DNA from: Cucumis sativus
Lineage: Eukaryota; Streptophyta; Magnoliopsida; Cucurbitales; Cucurbitaceae
Direction of reading: 5' to 3'
Assembly (NCBI RefSeq): GCF_000004075.3
Contig: NC_026655.2
Span: 20,693,489 to 20,757,488 of the forward strand
Length of the DNA: 64,000 nt
Position numbers and translations under genes: made by a program. Numbering within the stretch: the stretch's first letter is position 1; each line of letters starts with the position of its first letter. The notes beneath the pieces were generated by a model. The model saw only the letters and a program-made list of their open reading frames with translations. It had not been told where the DNA came from and ran no database searches. This document shows positions 1 through 11,043 of this stretch, piece by piece.

Positions 1-316
1 ATATATAGACAAATATAGTAGTCTATATTAATTTATTATAAATAAGCTGTGATATTTTACAAATTTTAGTATTTCTTGTTTTCTACTTTTTTTTAAAGTC
101 GTTTAATAGATAGTTTTCATTAAAAAAAACTAACAATGAATGTATTTTGATTCTTTTAAAATTCAAATTAGGATTATCCAAACTTCCAAAAAATTTGAGA
201 TATTTTAATAAATTTAGTGTTTTTATTTTGTTTTTTAAAAATTGTAAAGTAAACGAAAAATCCAACTAAAAAGATCAAAAGTAGAATAAAGTAGATTAAA
301 GCATAGGGGCACATAC
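1..316 (-). other. intron of the NPF gene (partial)
   Basis: Downstream of the exon 3 donor. AT-rich with no coding similarity; the short ORFs here are not convincing. The next NPF exon should lie left of the window. Confidence 0.7.
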
Positions 317-2215
317 CTAAAACTCTTTGTCAACGTTACTCCATCCACAATTGGCATCCCCACACGATGGTCCTGATCACTATAATAGTAGCAACCTTCA
401 TCACTTCCCACTTGCATCTGAGCCAGCCTCTTTCGAGCCGTAGCTACAAGAACTCGAGCAAGTGAAGTAAATGGACTTCCTTCAGGCTTATCGAGACGAT
501 AGAAGCGATTTCCAAGCAAGAAAATAGCTAGGGAAATGACGTTGGCTGCAAGGCTGATGCCAAAGCCCCAACCCCAACTAACATTATCTTGAATATAGAC
601 AATAGCTGTGGAACTAGCAACAAATCCCGCATAGAGAGTGACAAAAAACCAATTGAAGAAAATGTTTTGATCTTTGGTTGTATCATATTGATTTGCACCA
701 AAAGTTGCTGTGGTGAAACGAGAGCCTCCAGATCCAAGACATGCTAAGATAATGCTTGAGTATAAGATTGTGTATTGGAGTTTGGAAGGTGATGATGAAC
801 ATGTGATTGAGGTATTATTATGATCACATGGTTGTGGTCTTAGAGAATGGATTGTTGCTGTTAGTGTAAGGGAAACCATGGCCTACAAAATGAATCATAT
901 GCATTATTATTTTTTACCTATTAAAAAGCAGTGTTGTAAAAATGAGTAAAGAAACTTGGTGTATAGACAAAGGAAGAGCAAAGCAAGAAAAGAGAAGAAC
1001 AAGAAGATATTCAAGAGAAAAAAAAGTGAGACCACCTTGAGAGTATATGTTGAGATCTAAAATGGAGAAACATTATTATATTTTTGTAAGATATATGAGT
1101 TATTATACTTTCTCATCTATCTATTGGTTTAAAAATCTTTGTTTATTTATCTAATGAATTGAACCCCTTAAATGAGTTACATAAAGATGGTTACAGCTCG
1201 AGATGCATCCAAATATTTTTTTCAATTAAAATTTGATATGTATACATGTTTGAATGATCAATAACCATAACAATATTATTTCACCACACTTCAAATATAA
1301 TAAATATTTTAGATAATTCTAATAATATTAATAATATATAAAAAATAAGCATATAGTTGAACGAAAACGACTAGAGGTTCGATTCTTTCCATCTGTATAT
1401 TCTAAAAAGACAAGAATAATATTTATTATTATAATCACGTTGAAACAAACAACATTATTGAAAATATACTATTTTGGTCCACAAAAGGAGAAGATTAGAC
1501 ACAAATTGATTGAGTACAAGTTAGTGTAAATTAATGGTGAAAGGGATAAGTTTTAATTAAGTTTGTACAAAACCAAATAATTATTTTAAAAAATAATAGT
1601 GTAAATAAAGAAATAATGATAAAGAAAAATTTGATCAAATGAAATAATTTAAACATTGAAATCAAAGAGAAGTAGTAAGAAGAATAAATTACCAAAAGAG
1701 AAATAGAAGTAGAAATGAGAATGACAAAGAAAGATCCAAAGAAAGAATCAGCAAGAACAGCTCCAACAACAGGAAAAACACAAAGGCATCCACTAACAAT
1801 ATTGGAAATCAAAGTAGCATCAATACTATTAATGTTGTATTCCTTAATCAAATACACTATCAAATTTGAAAGCCATCCTCCGGTTGCCAATGTCATGCAA
1901 GCAAAAGTACCTGAAAACCATCGACAAACAAAGATAAACATCACAAAAACGATTTACATATATAGTTCACTAACAATATAGTATGAACGAAAATATTTTT
2001 AATTTATTAGTATTTAGAATACGGAGTTAACGTCGTCTACTGAGTTTGTATACATTTGATCATAGTTTATATTTGAAGCAAAAAAGTAATTAAAAATTAA
2101 TATAGAAGAGAAAAATTAGAAAGTAGAGATGACCTATGACGAAGGGGAAGGTGATCCAACCACCATGTTTGTTGGAAATTTGAGCTTCTTCTTCTGATCT
2201 ATTTCCTTCTCCCAT
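317..2215 (-). CDS. NRT1/PTR family (NPF) transporter, NPF2/NAXT-like, 5' part only
   Basis: Proton-coupled or facilitative nitrate/peptide-family carrier of the MFS fold, expected in a membrane. Three exons are visible: 2134-2215 (ATG at 2215), 1693-1910 and 317-882, all with GT/AG borders and closing phases, giving the first ~288 of a usual ~560-600 residues. The C-terminal half lies beyond the left edge after a donor at 315-316. Family signatures include GGWITFPFVIG in TM1, ADSFFGSF, GANQYD and FFNWFFVTLYA. The ExxE[RK] motif that most NPF proteins carry in TM1 is absent; from family knowledge this fits the NPF2 NAXT subclade (for example NPF2.7). Family assignment is strong, subclade moderate. 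No frameshift is seen in the visible exons. Confidence 0.87.
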
Positions 2216-3224
2216 GTTTATGAGTTTTTGAAGAAAGTTTTGAGAAATGGGAAGTCAACTTGATAAGTTTGGAACCCAATCTTACAAACTTTATATTAGT
2301 TTCTTGGCTATAGTGTGTAGGTTTGCTTTTTCAACATTGTCATCATTATTTTGATTCTCTAAAACTTAACAACTCTTTCAATTAATATTAATATTGAATA
2401 ATTTAATCATAGTTCAAATTCAAGACATGTGTATAATATAGTTTGGAAGCTCATAATATGGACAAAATTGAGCTGACACACACATATATTTAGAAACATT
2501 ATTTCTATCATCATTTATATATATCCAATTGAGCCATGGGTGGACATCGACCATGATCTGTATTTCCCACTTCATCAAAGTAATGGTGTTCGACATCTTG
2601 TTCTTTAACCACCAATAGTGCTTCTAAAGATTCTCTCGGCCTACTAATTTGATGTTCGAATTCATGTCTGTTGTCAAAGTTTTGATACCAAATCATTAAA
2701 CTAATTTAGACCAACAAAGAAACAATTCACTAATGGAGGACAACGATTTTGATTGAGACTCAACTTTCGTTTTACGTAAAATTCATGCATTTTAGATTTT
2801 ATTGATTTGTCTCTCCCATAATTATTCATGAATAATTATCCATAAAATGCATTATTGTTTCAGCTTGATACCGTCAATACCAATCAATCCAACAACCAAA
2901 ACTTTAACAATAGAATTTCAATTTCAAAAATTAATTACATAGCCTTCCAAAATACTTAATTTTCACAATTTCAGACAATTTCTCAAATAACACCCAAAAT
3001 TCAATATAATAAAAATTTTAAAAATTAACTAATTAAAAGTATATGAATTGAAAATCATACTCATAAACATTATTTTTTAAATAAACAAACAAATCATTGA
3101 ATCAACTAAACAAATAACTAGAAAACATAGTTGATATATAATTTAAACAATTAAATGAATTATAATCAAATAATATTTTATTTTAATCAATTATTATATA
3201 AAACTAATAGTATTGGTTTTCTCC
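2216..3224. other. upstream region of NPF gene, no gene seen
   Basis: AT-rich sequence holding the NPF promoter and 5' UTR on the minus strand. No clear TATA box was assigned. One 24-bp segment (2854-2877) is an exact inverted copy of part of the organelle insert at 3740-3763. Confidence 0.5.
2854..2877 (+). repeat. 24-bp inverted copy of rpoB-derived sequence
   Basis: Positions 2854-2877 are the exact reverse complement of 3740-3763, which lies inside the decayed plastid rpoB fragment. The match stops abruptly at both ends. It looks like a filler or templated insertion rather than a transposon end. Confidence 0.75.
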
Positions 3225-4395
3225 TTTTCTTTAAGTTCAGTTAATTCTTTCAATAGTTGAAAGCCTTTGTTGGAGGAAATTGAGTCTGACTCAATAGAAT
3301 TTGATCAATCCTTTTTTCTGTCGTTAAGGTGGAGAATTGAACCAAGAATTCTCTTTCTTTATCATCAATTGAATCACTGTTGCTAAATGGAAGTTGGAAC
3401 GTCTAATCCCGACTGAGGTTCAATTTTTGCACCTTTTCTCATTGAAGAAAGAGCTTAGTTGCGCCTTCCCCTATCTTTGAAAGGCATATTTCTGAAAGAA
3501 AAGAAAGGCACAAAGAATATTGCGGTGTCCCACCCAGTAATCTTCGTCAAACATAATCGATTTTATATATATAACTTCTTAGTAAGCGGGACTGCTTGAC
3601 GTTGCATATTAGAACTCATTAAAGCACGATTCGCATCATTATGTTCGATAAAAGGAACGAGAGAAGCTCTAATAGAAAAATATTGGAAGGGAAAAATACT
3701 TCGAAGATGAACTTGTTCCCATTCAATAGTCAAGAATTCTTGACGGTATCAAGCTGAAACAATCTGTTCTTCCTGAATACTTGGATTCAGTGCCAAAGAA
3801 TTTCCTATTGCTACCATATAGTATTCATCTCGACTTGGTGATAAATAAAGCATTCACACTTTTTTTTTATCTCTCTGAAATTTCATAAAATGGAGTTTCT
3901 AGAGATCCCCAACGACCAAGTACCCTAGCACTTCCCCTATCAGAGTAGCTGATCAGAAGAATGAGCCAATAGCCCTTAATTTCCCTTTTCTTCTTATCCA
4001 TATCCATAAATTGACCTTTTTGCCTTACTAGAGATAGGGGAAGGCAAGGCTACGCGGATGACTTTCTCAAGAGCTAAAGTGAGACTCAACCTCCGTGCCA
4101 GGTACGTACTGACTAATTCCCCACCTCGCCCTAGAATCAAAGAAAAATGTAGAAAAGATCTTCTCAGAGCAAATTCCTCTTCTAAAAATACAGACAATTG
4201 TGCGTGCAAACAAGATCTCCAAAAAGAAAGATCAAGATGCTAGGTTCGAAGGACTATCCATATTAACCTGTTTGTCCGTAGGCGCAATGAAATATGAGGT
4301 GCGCCAAAAAATATTCAGAAAGAGAAAAAGGCGAAATGAAATATGCTCGAAATTTGAGGCGCAGAGAATTTGGGAGGCGTAGGATCACACGCTCA
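3225..4395. other. organelle-derived nuclear insert (NUPT/NUMT composite)
   Basis: The block is clearly richer in G+C than its flanks and reads like organellar DNA. Within it, 3580-3930 is plastid rpoB (separate entry). The flanking parts, 3225-3560 and 3940-4395, do not match plastid genes I recognise and have the texture of mitochondrial intergenic DNA. The simplest reading is a mitochondrial segment that already carried a plastid fragment and then moved to the nucleus. A 14-bp inverted pair (3463-3476 and 4032-4045) also lies inside. Borders are approximate; mitochondrial origin is inference. Confidence 0.55.
3580..3930 (-). pseudogene. rpoB: plastid rpoB fragment (decayed)
   Basis: On the minus strand this translates to the plastid RNA polymerase beta subunit, with the hallmark stretches [34 protein letters not shown] and [17 protein letters not shown]. 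It is broken by an in-frame TGA where the family has Arg (A-stop-Y-R-Q-E) and a TAA directly after the EISER segment; homology ends abruptly at both sides. It covers only a central part of a protein of about 1,070 residues, so it is a non-functional plastid transfer. Confidence 0.85.
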
Positions 4396-5325
4396 AGACT
4401 AAGCCCACTAAACCCCTAAGCCCCTACTAAATAATCACATCTCAATTCTCATACAATAAATTTTAATATCAAAATAGTTATTTAAATTAGATACGTACTT
4501 ATATTTTAGAAACATGTAAACTTTGAAATAAAATTATGTCAAATATTATTTTATTCAATATATTTTAAGTTTATTAGTGGTCGTTGAAAAAGTTAAATGT
4601 AGTTCTTAATTAATATATAAATTTTTTTAATTTAGTTAGTTCCTTAAATATGTGTTTTAATATTTTAAAACTTTTTGACAACTTCTATTTATTGAAAAAT
4701 GTTAACACCGCCTTTTGTAGATTTATTATTCAAATAGTTAGTGAATTAGTAGAATTTTAGAGAGAAAATGTCATTAAATTTAAAAAATAATAAGAAAAGA
4801 TAAAAGTTATTTTTTTAAAAAAAAATTAGATTAATTCAACAATCATTACAGCATCTTTGATATTGTAAACATTTCTTCAAAGACTAAATATGCAATTGTA
4901 TCGTATTGATACATAAATACACATGCATAAATACATTAGTAAGTATAAAGTGGGAAAACATTGGAGAGCATCTCAATCTTAACTTCAGTTAAACTTAGTG
5001 AATTTATATCCTCCAATAAGTTTTATTTTTAAAATATAAAGCAGGTGTTTGGTACAAAACTAATAAAATATAAAAGATTATAAATATCGCTTAAAATAGT
5101 TATCTCATTTTCGTGAATTTATATACTATTAGTACAAAACTAATAATATATTTTATTGATTCATTAGTTAATTTATAGATCAAGCTTAAAAACTTACTCT
5201 TTTTTTTCTCATTAATTATATTATAATAAATAAATTTGAAGAAATAATTTTTTAAAAAATAGTAAGAATTAAAATTCCTTAAGATAAGTGGGGGTCATAA
5301 ATAAAAGAAAAAAGAAAAGAAAATT
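4396..5325. other. intergenic, nothing recognised
   Basis: AT-rich sequence without a credible ORF or repeat. A T-run just below 5326 is the likely Pol III terminator of the tRNA gene. Confidence 0.5.
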
Positions 5326-5399
5326 TGGCGTCGCCCGGACTCGAACCGGAGACCTTCAGTGTGTTAGACTGACGTGATAACCAACTACACCACGACACC
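5326..5399 (-). tRNA. tRNA-Val (anticodon AAC)
   Basis: A complete 74-nt cloverleaf including the discriminator A. The acceptor stem pairs GGTGTCG with CGACGCC; the anticodon stem TCAGT/ACTGA encloses loop CTAACAC with anticodon AAC. Box A (TGGTGTAGTTGG) and box B (GGTTCGAGTCC) are intact. No intron is present, and CCA is not encoded, as expected for a nuclear gene. A T4 run follows a few bases downstream (about 5320-5323 on the plus strand as A/T). Confidence 0.96.
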
Positions 5400-5582
5400 T
5401 GTCACTGCATTTGGAAGGAAATTTAAGTATTATATATATTAGTAAAAAAAAGAAAGAAAAAGAACTCATAATTTGATAGCACGAAATTCTTCGCAATTGG
5501 CTTCTTCCCTAATTTGCTCACAACATCACCACATCGTTCGATCGGAACCCTAGAAATTGTTATCTCCGATCCACGACCACCA

Positions 5583-7679
5583 ATGGCAGAGCCTCTCGAC
5601 ATGAGCTTAGATGATATCATCAAGAACAACAAGAAATCCGGCTCCTCAAACTTCAGAGCTCGTGGCGGAGCTTCTTCTGGACCAGGTCCTTCTCGCCGCT
5701 TTCGCAATCGTGGTCTTAATAGAGCAACGCCTTATTCTACTTCCAAGGTGAAGGATTTGGGTTTTAACATCCCGATTTCCCTCAATCTTACTACCATCGC
5801 CTTCCTCTACCTCTTCTTCTTCTTCTACTACTACTACTACTTCTTCTTCTTCTTCTTCTACTGCCAGTTTCTCATTCTTTTCAAAACGGACTTGGGTATT
5901 TTCTTTTTTTAATGTTTTAAAAAACATGGGGGTTTAGGCGCCCGAGACGGCTTGGTCACACGACATGTTTGTAGATCACGGTGCGGCTTATCCTTCACAT
6001 CCTCCACGGGCTTCTGCTATTGAAACTGGCACCAAGCTTTATGTTTCTAATTTGGATTATGGTGTCTCCAATGAAGATATCAAGGTATTTTCGTTTTGGA
6101 TTTGAGATTTCGAAAATGAGAGAGTCGTTTTTTTTTCTTCATGTATGTGTTACTGAGGTTTGGTTCTAATTTTATACGCAGGAGCTGTTTTCTGAAGTTG
6201 GTGATGTCAAACGGTATTCTATCAATTATGATAAAAGTGGGAGATCGAAGGTGTGTTTCAAGTTGTGCTAATACACGAGGACTCTTAATATCTTTAGCCA
6301 TTTCCTTACATTTTTTGAATTTTTGTTCTTCTTAGGGAACAGCAGAGATTGTTTTTTCACGACAAGCAGATGCTCTTGCTGCTATAAAGAGATATAACAA
6401 TGTTCAGCTGGATGGGAAGCCCATGAAGTTGGAGATTGTTGGCACTAACATCGTTACACCTGCTGTGCCTGCTCCTTCAAATGCTAGTTTTGGGAATCCT
6501 AATGGATTTCCGAGAGGGTATAACATTTCTTCAATTCACCTGTTCTAGTTTTTCGATTTAAGTTTACAATTGAAATCATCTATAACACAGATAATGGTAT
6601 GCGTTCTGAAGTAGGTAAAAAATTTATTTTCTTTACAATAACTATGTAAGGCCATGATTCAAGCAATTTTTTTCTTAAGTTGTACTGGGGTTTAACGTGG
6701 TTTTTTTAACATTTTCCAGTTCTGTTCTGACTTGGTTCAAAGTCAAATAATTTTTCATTACTTTTTGACATGTCGGACGAAAGTTTTGAAAACATCAGCA
6801 TCAGATCAAACATCAAATATTCAATTTCAACAACTTGTCAACATATGTAGTGTGACATAGAGGTGGTATTGTTCTTGTAACACTAAGGATGTAGTAAATA
6901 GTAATCAATATGATGTGCGTCCAACAGTTTTTATTTCTCAAGTTTGCATTTTATGGCATGTAATTAGCTGCTTCCTACACTTCATAGATATACTTTTTAA
7001 CAACTGTGAGTGTCTGCCTACTTATTCACACCTTGGCTGGTACTTTAAAAAACCACATGAATCTACTTTATTGTTGGAAAACTGCATATTGTTGTCTTCA
7101 GGTATTTGAGTCTACAACTCGTCTATTTGATCACCACACTATACTTTTGTGTACTAAAAACTTACAAGATTTCTATTCGAGTTTTCCAATGAATGACATT
7201 AAGGGTTCTAGTTCTACCACAGTATGCAAGAAATAAGAACTTAATTTGGATCTCTTCTTTTGAAGAACTTATTTTGATTCCTTCTTTTGCATGTCAAACC
7301 TTTTAGTTAATAGTATAGATAATGATAACTTGGATTGTTTAATGACCAAGTTTGTTGAATTGAAGGTGAAAGATTTCAGGGTGCAATAAAGAAGTTTTTT
7401 TGTGGCATTGTCAAGGGTGTGCTATTTTGTGTGGCACGAAGGAGGAATAGCAAAATTTTAGAGGTCTTGAGAGGCCTTCAGTGATGTTTGGGCCTTTCAG
7501 GTTTAGCATCTCTTTGTAGGTTTTGGTGATGGTGACAAAGTGTTTTGTGTAACCCTTAGGTCTTCTCTTACTTGATCAGAGGCTCTTTCTTTAGTGTGCT
7601 TTCTTTTTTTCTTCTGGGCTCTTTTTTATATGCCCTTGTATTCTTTCAATTTTTTTCTTAATGAAAGTTCATTTTTTAA

Positions 7680-7713
<34 letters not shown>

Positions 7714-8329
7714 TTGAAAGAAAAATGATAATAGTTTGAGTATAGAATTGTTTGCTGCTTGAACTTTTAAGGTAAACTCAACTAGATACCTTTGCATTAC
7801 CCCTTAAAAGTAAGGGCAATATGCTTAATTGAAGTTACTGTGATGGTTTTGTTTCTAGGCGCTGAAAGTCCTGTTTGATTAGTTTTGTCCTAGTGAACCT
7901 ATCTTATTGAAAGATTTAGGGGAGATTGGTTGCGAGAATGATAGATGATGCAAAATTTAGTATTATGTCATAGATCTGGAGTTAAGTGGAAGTTGAATGT
8001 GGTGTTGTCAAGTCTTCAAATTTTTTATATATATTGAATGAAATTGCTGTATTCTACGCTTTTCATTCAATTTTGATTGCTTTTATTTATTCTCTTAATT
8101 GGCATACATTTAGTAAATTTTCATTTGATTTTATAACAGTGGACGTGCAATGGGTCGAAACCGAGGTGGTGGACGAGGGCGTGGTCCTGGAAGAGGGCGT
8201 GGGCGTGGACGTGGGAGTGGGAGTGGGAGTGGGAGTGGGAGTGGCAGAGGTCATGGTGAGAAGTTATCAGCCGAAGATCTAGATGCGGATTTGGACAAGT
8301 ACCATGAAGAAGCGATGCAGATCAATTAA
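5583..8329 (+). CDS. ALY: ALY/REF mRNA export adaptor (THO complex subunit 4)
   Basis: RNA-binding TREX adaptor that couples splicing to mRNA export in the nucleus. Five exons: 5583-5747, 5938-6084, 6182-6250, 6336-6517 and 8140-8329, with GT/AG borders and phases closing to 250 aa. The N-terminal REF motif contains LDMSLDDIIK; the RRM begins near residue 88 with RNP2 LYVSNL and RNP1 KGTAEIVF, which straddles the exon 3/4 junction. An Arg/Gly region follows, and the C-terminal UAP56-binding motif reads LSAEDLDADLDKYHEEAM. The RG tract contains an SG dipeptide run from a hexanucleotide repeat. Intron 4 (1.6 kb) holds a LINE 3' end. The start is fixed by the conserved N-terminus. Confidence 0.95.
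5811..5861. repeat. trinucleotide microsatellite in ALY intron 1
   Basis: Compound (CTT)n(CTA)n(CTT)n pyrimidine-rich run inside the first intron, which may act as an extended polypyrimidine tract. Confidence 0.85.
7375..7712 (+). mobile_element. LINE 3' end with poly(A) tail, in ALY intron 4
   Basis: Decayed 3' end of a non-LTR retrotransposon in the same orientation as ALY. The coding remnant resembles the C-terminus of plant LINE reverse transcriptases (a V-W-x-F..SLW-like pattern with stops). It is followed by the typical 3' segment TGCCCTTGTATTCTTTCAAT and an uninterrupted A-run of about 28 bases at 7685-7712. The 5' portion is missing, as expected for a 5'-truncated insertion. Confidence 0.72.
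8208..8249 (+). repeat. GGGAGT hexanucleotide repeat in ALY coding exon 5
   Basis: About six consecutive GGGAGT/GGGAGTGG-type units encode alternating Gly-Ser in the middle of the Arg-Gly region. The repeat keeps frame by its 6-bp period, so length changes alter only the number of SG dipeptides. Confidence 0.85.
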
Positions 8330-11043
8330 ATCATTTGGTGTCATTTTCTGGGGCTTGATATCCCTAACTACGTTAGGTGCTTGATGATGAATGTGATGAG
8401 GACATGTTTTTCTATTTTCGAGTCATATCATGAAGCCCTGACCTTGAGAGAATTGCTAGACGTTGCTAGGATGTGGAGTTTGGGCTTGTTTTGTTGTTTT
8501 GTTCCAGTAAACTATTAAGAGAGGTGTTCATATATGCTTGATTTTGTAATCTCCCGTTTCCAACCTATTTTAATCTTCTTCAAACCTATTTATTTTACAC
8601 GAAAATTGCACTGGAACTGGCAAAGTTGATCACTCACACTCCTTGTCTACATGGGAGGATTTGTGTCCATGACATGGGAAGTATTGGTCCTAACAAAATC
8701 AACCACATCTGGTGTTGAGGCTACAGTTCCGGTACACCGCTTCTAAATCATAACTCCTTGTTAGAATGATAGATACAGATGTAGCTGATAGTCTGTTCTG
8801 TGCATTTTAATTATTGGATTCTGACTGCAGAAATTTTACTTTATTGCATTGCAGCGATTGGTTTTAAAACTAATGTGTTAAGATCTTCTACTTGTTGGCA
8901 TGGAGAGGGAGGGAGGGGTGTGGAGTTGATTACCAAATGTTCAGAAGTTGGCATCGACTTCTGAAGCCCCTGAACCATTTAGAATTGGTATGCAGAAATA
9001 AGTCATTGGTGTGTGTGGCTTTTACATTCCTGTGGTTATAGGGTTGCAGTTTTGTTTCTTCTGCTGATTTTGTTTGAGAACATTCCAGAATTTTGCATTC
9101 AATAATTAGAATGCAAAAAGGTATACCATACAATGATTTTGGCATTCTGCAGTTTTTGGGTTTCTTTTCTGATTTTCATTTTAGTTTTGATTTTAAGATC
9201 TTTAGAAAGCCATAAATTCCATTGCACTAGTGGGGTAGAAATTCCATTGCAGTTTTGGTCAGAGTAGGACCAACACTGAAGCTACAAAAGTAATACATTT
9301 TAGTTCTTAGATTTTGTTTCTATATTATGGTTAGGTTATTACTCAGATTGTTGTAATAATTTGTTTGGGAACTTAACATGTTGGCTCTATTTCTTTGGTG
9401 GTTATCCCTTCAAGATGATAGTAATTTAATGTTGTGATCTATGCTTTTTGCCCTCTAAAGTATGTCTTTAACAAGTACGTGTGATTTTGATCATTTGGTC
9501 TTTTGTTACTTATTAATTTTGGTTATCAAGTTATGTGGTTGTAATATTTTGAATTATGAGAACACGTTTTTTGGACTAGGGATTTGGGATTCAAGCCATT
9601 GGCCTTGTGGTCAATTATATGTGTACCTAAAACTAACATTCTAAATCGATTTGATTATTTCAACACTCTATTTGTTTCCCTAACACTCTAGTTTCTAGAT
9701 TATCATTACAAGAAAAAGAAATGGACTTAAAATTTTGTAGTTAATTCGACATGAGCGTATAATTAGTTTGGAAACAAGGCAAAGAATTTTGTAGCTCCAA
9801 ATATTGGGGGATTGTAAGGTTTATTTTAAAGAAATTATTGTTTCGGATGGTCAGACTGCTAATCGTGCGTGTGGATAGGCCGTATTAGGAACCCTTTTAT
9901 GGAGCATATGAAACAAACCAAACAATCTTCTCTTCAATGATAGACTCTATGAAGATAACTTCTAAAAGACTTAATTGAATTAAGTTTTAATGAATACAGA
10001 TAGCCCAAATCATTGCTAGCTTGCCTTACAACTTCTCTTTGGAACTTATTTTGCAAAACTTGAACACCAAAATATTTTTTTAGCAGAATTATGCAGATTC
10101 TGTGCCTTATCGTTTCCTCAAAGCAGTTCTAAAGGTTTGTTGCATATACTGTACCGTTGTTCAATTTTAGGGCAAGTCTCGTTTCTAATAAGTAACCGAT
10201 TGATATATCTTGTTGGTTAAGTCTATCATTTGAGTGACTAGCAACGCTTTCTTTCCTTCATAATGAGGTCAAACGATATCATTTAAAACTGATCTACAGT
10301 TACAAAATAAACTGGGGCTACCTGCAAGATGTGAATATGCCTAAATCAAACAAAAATTTTGCAACAACTTTTTTGTGGAAGAGACCCTACTAAATGTATT
10401 ACTCTATTTAACCTCATCACCAAGTCAATAAATGGATGTACACATAGGAAGACCAATTCAACTACAACCATAAATGCTCCACACCTATTACAGTGGTGCT
10501 TAGCACCAATCGTATCTATATAATGTCCAAACGTTCATTTATTGCTTCTTGACTCTTGTTTGGAAGATATTTTCAAGGTGTTTTATATCTTGAAAGAGAT
10601 CAAATGGGAGAGAACAGCAGTAATAGAATATTATCTTAGATCAAAATATACACATTTTCATATTTATTCTTACTTGAATAAGAACATATCTTCCTCTCAA
10701 CCTTGTAAATGCTAACGATTCTATTAAATCTTCAGAACCTACAATAATATTTCACCAAAAAAAGTTCTATATATATTGTGGTCTAATGAAGAAATAAAAC
10801 AAGGGGAATTTCCATTGAATTTAAATAATGTTCTTTACTTTATTTTTTCTGTTCTTTTTGAACATTTTAGCAATAAAAGCTTGGAATGAAAGTCAATCAC
10901 ACGATAGGTTTGGAATCGGTAAAGAATACATACATACACACACAGCCCCTAGCAAAAAGGGGGGACAGCATGACCTAAGAATAAGAGATGTCTTTGTGTT
11001 GTACATATACAAACTTTTTGAGTTTTTTTTTTCTTTTTTCCGC
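8330..11043. other. ALY 3' UTR and intergenic DNA
   Basis: The first ~250 bases are probably ALY 3' UTR. The rest has no ORF with coding character; fragments in other frames are short and show no family motif. The right end abuts the 3' UTR of the convergent minus-strand gene. Confidence 0.5.

Noticed and set aside
1353..1420. Box-B-like GAGGTTCGATTCTTTCC in NPF intron 2
   Set aside because: No box A at the right distance and no A-rich tail pattern; too weak to call a SINE.
5514..5912. 132-aa ORF overlapping ALY exon 1
   Set aside because: It reads through the exon 1 donor into a CTT/CTA microsatellite; the spliced ALY model explains the coding part.
7986..8282. 98-aa ORF with a Val/Gly repeat
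   Set aside because: Out-of-frame reading of ALY exon 5 and its hexanucleotide repeat.
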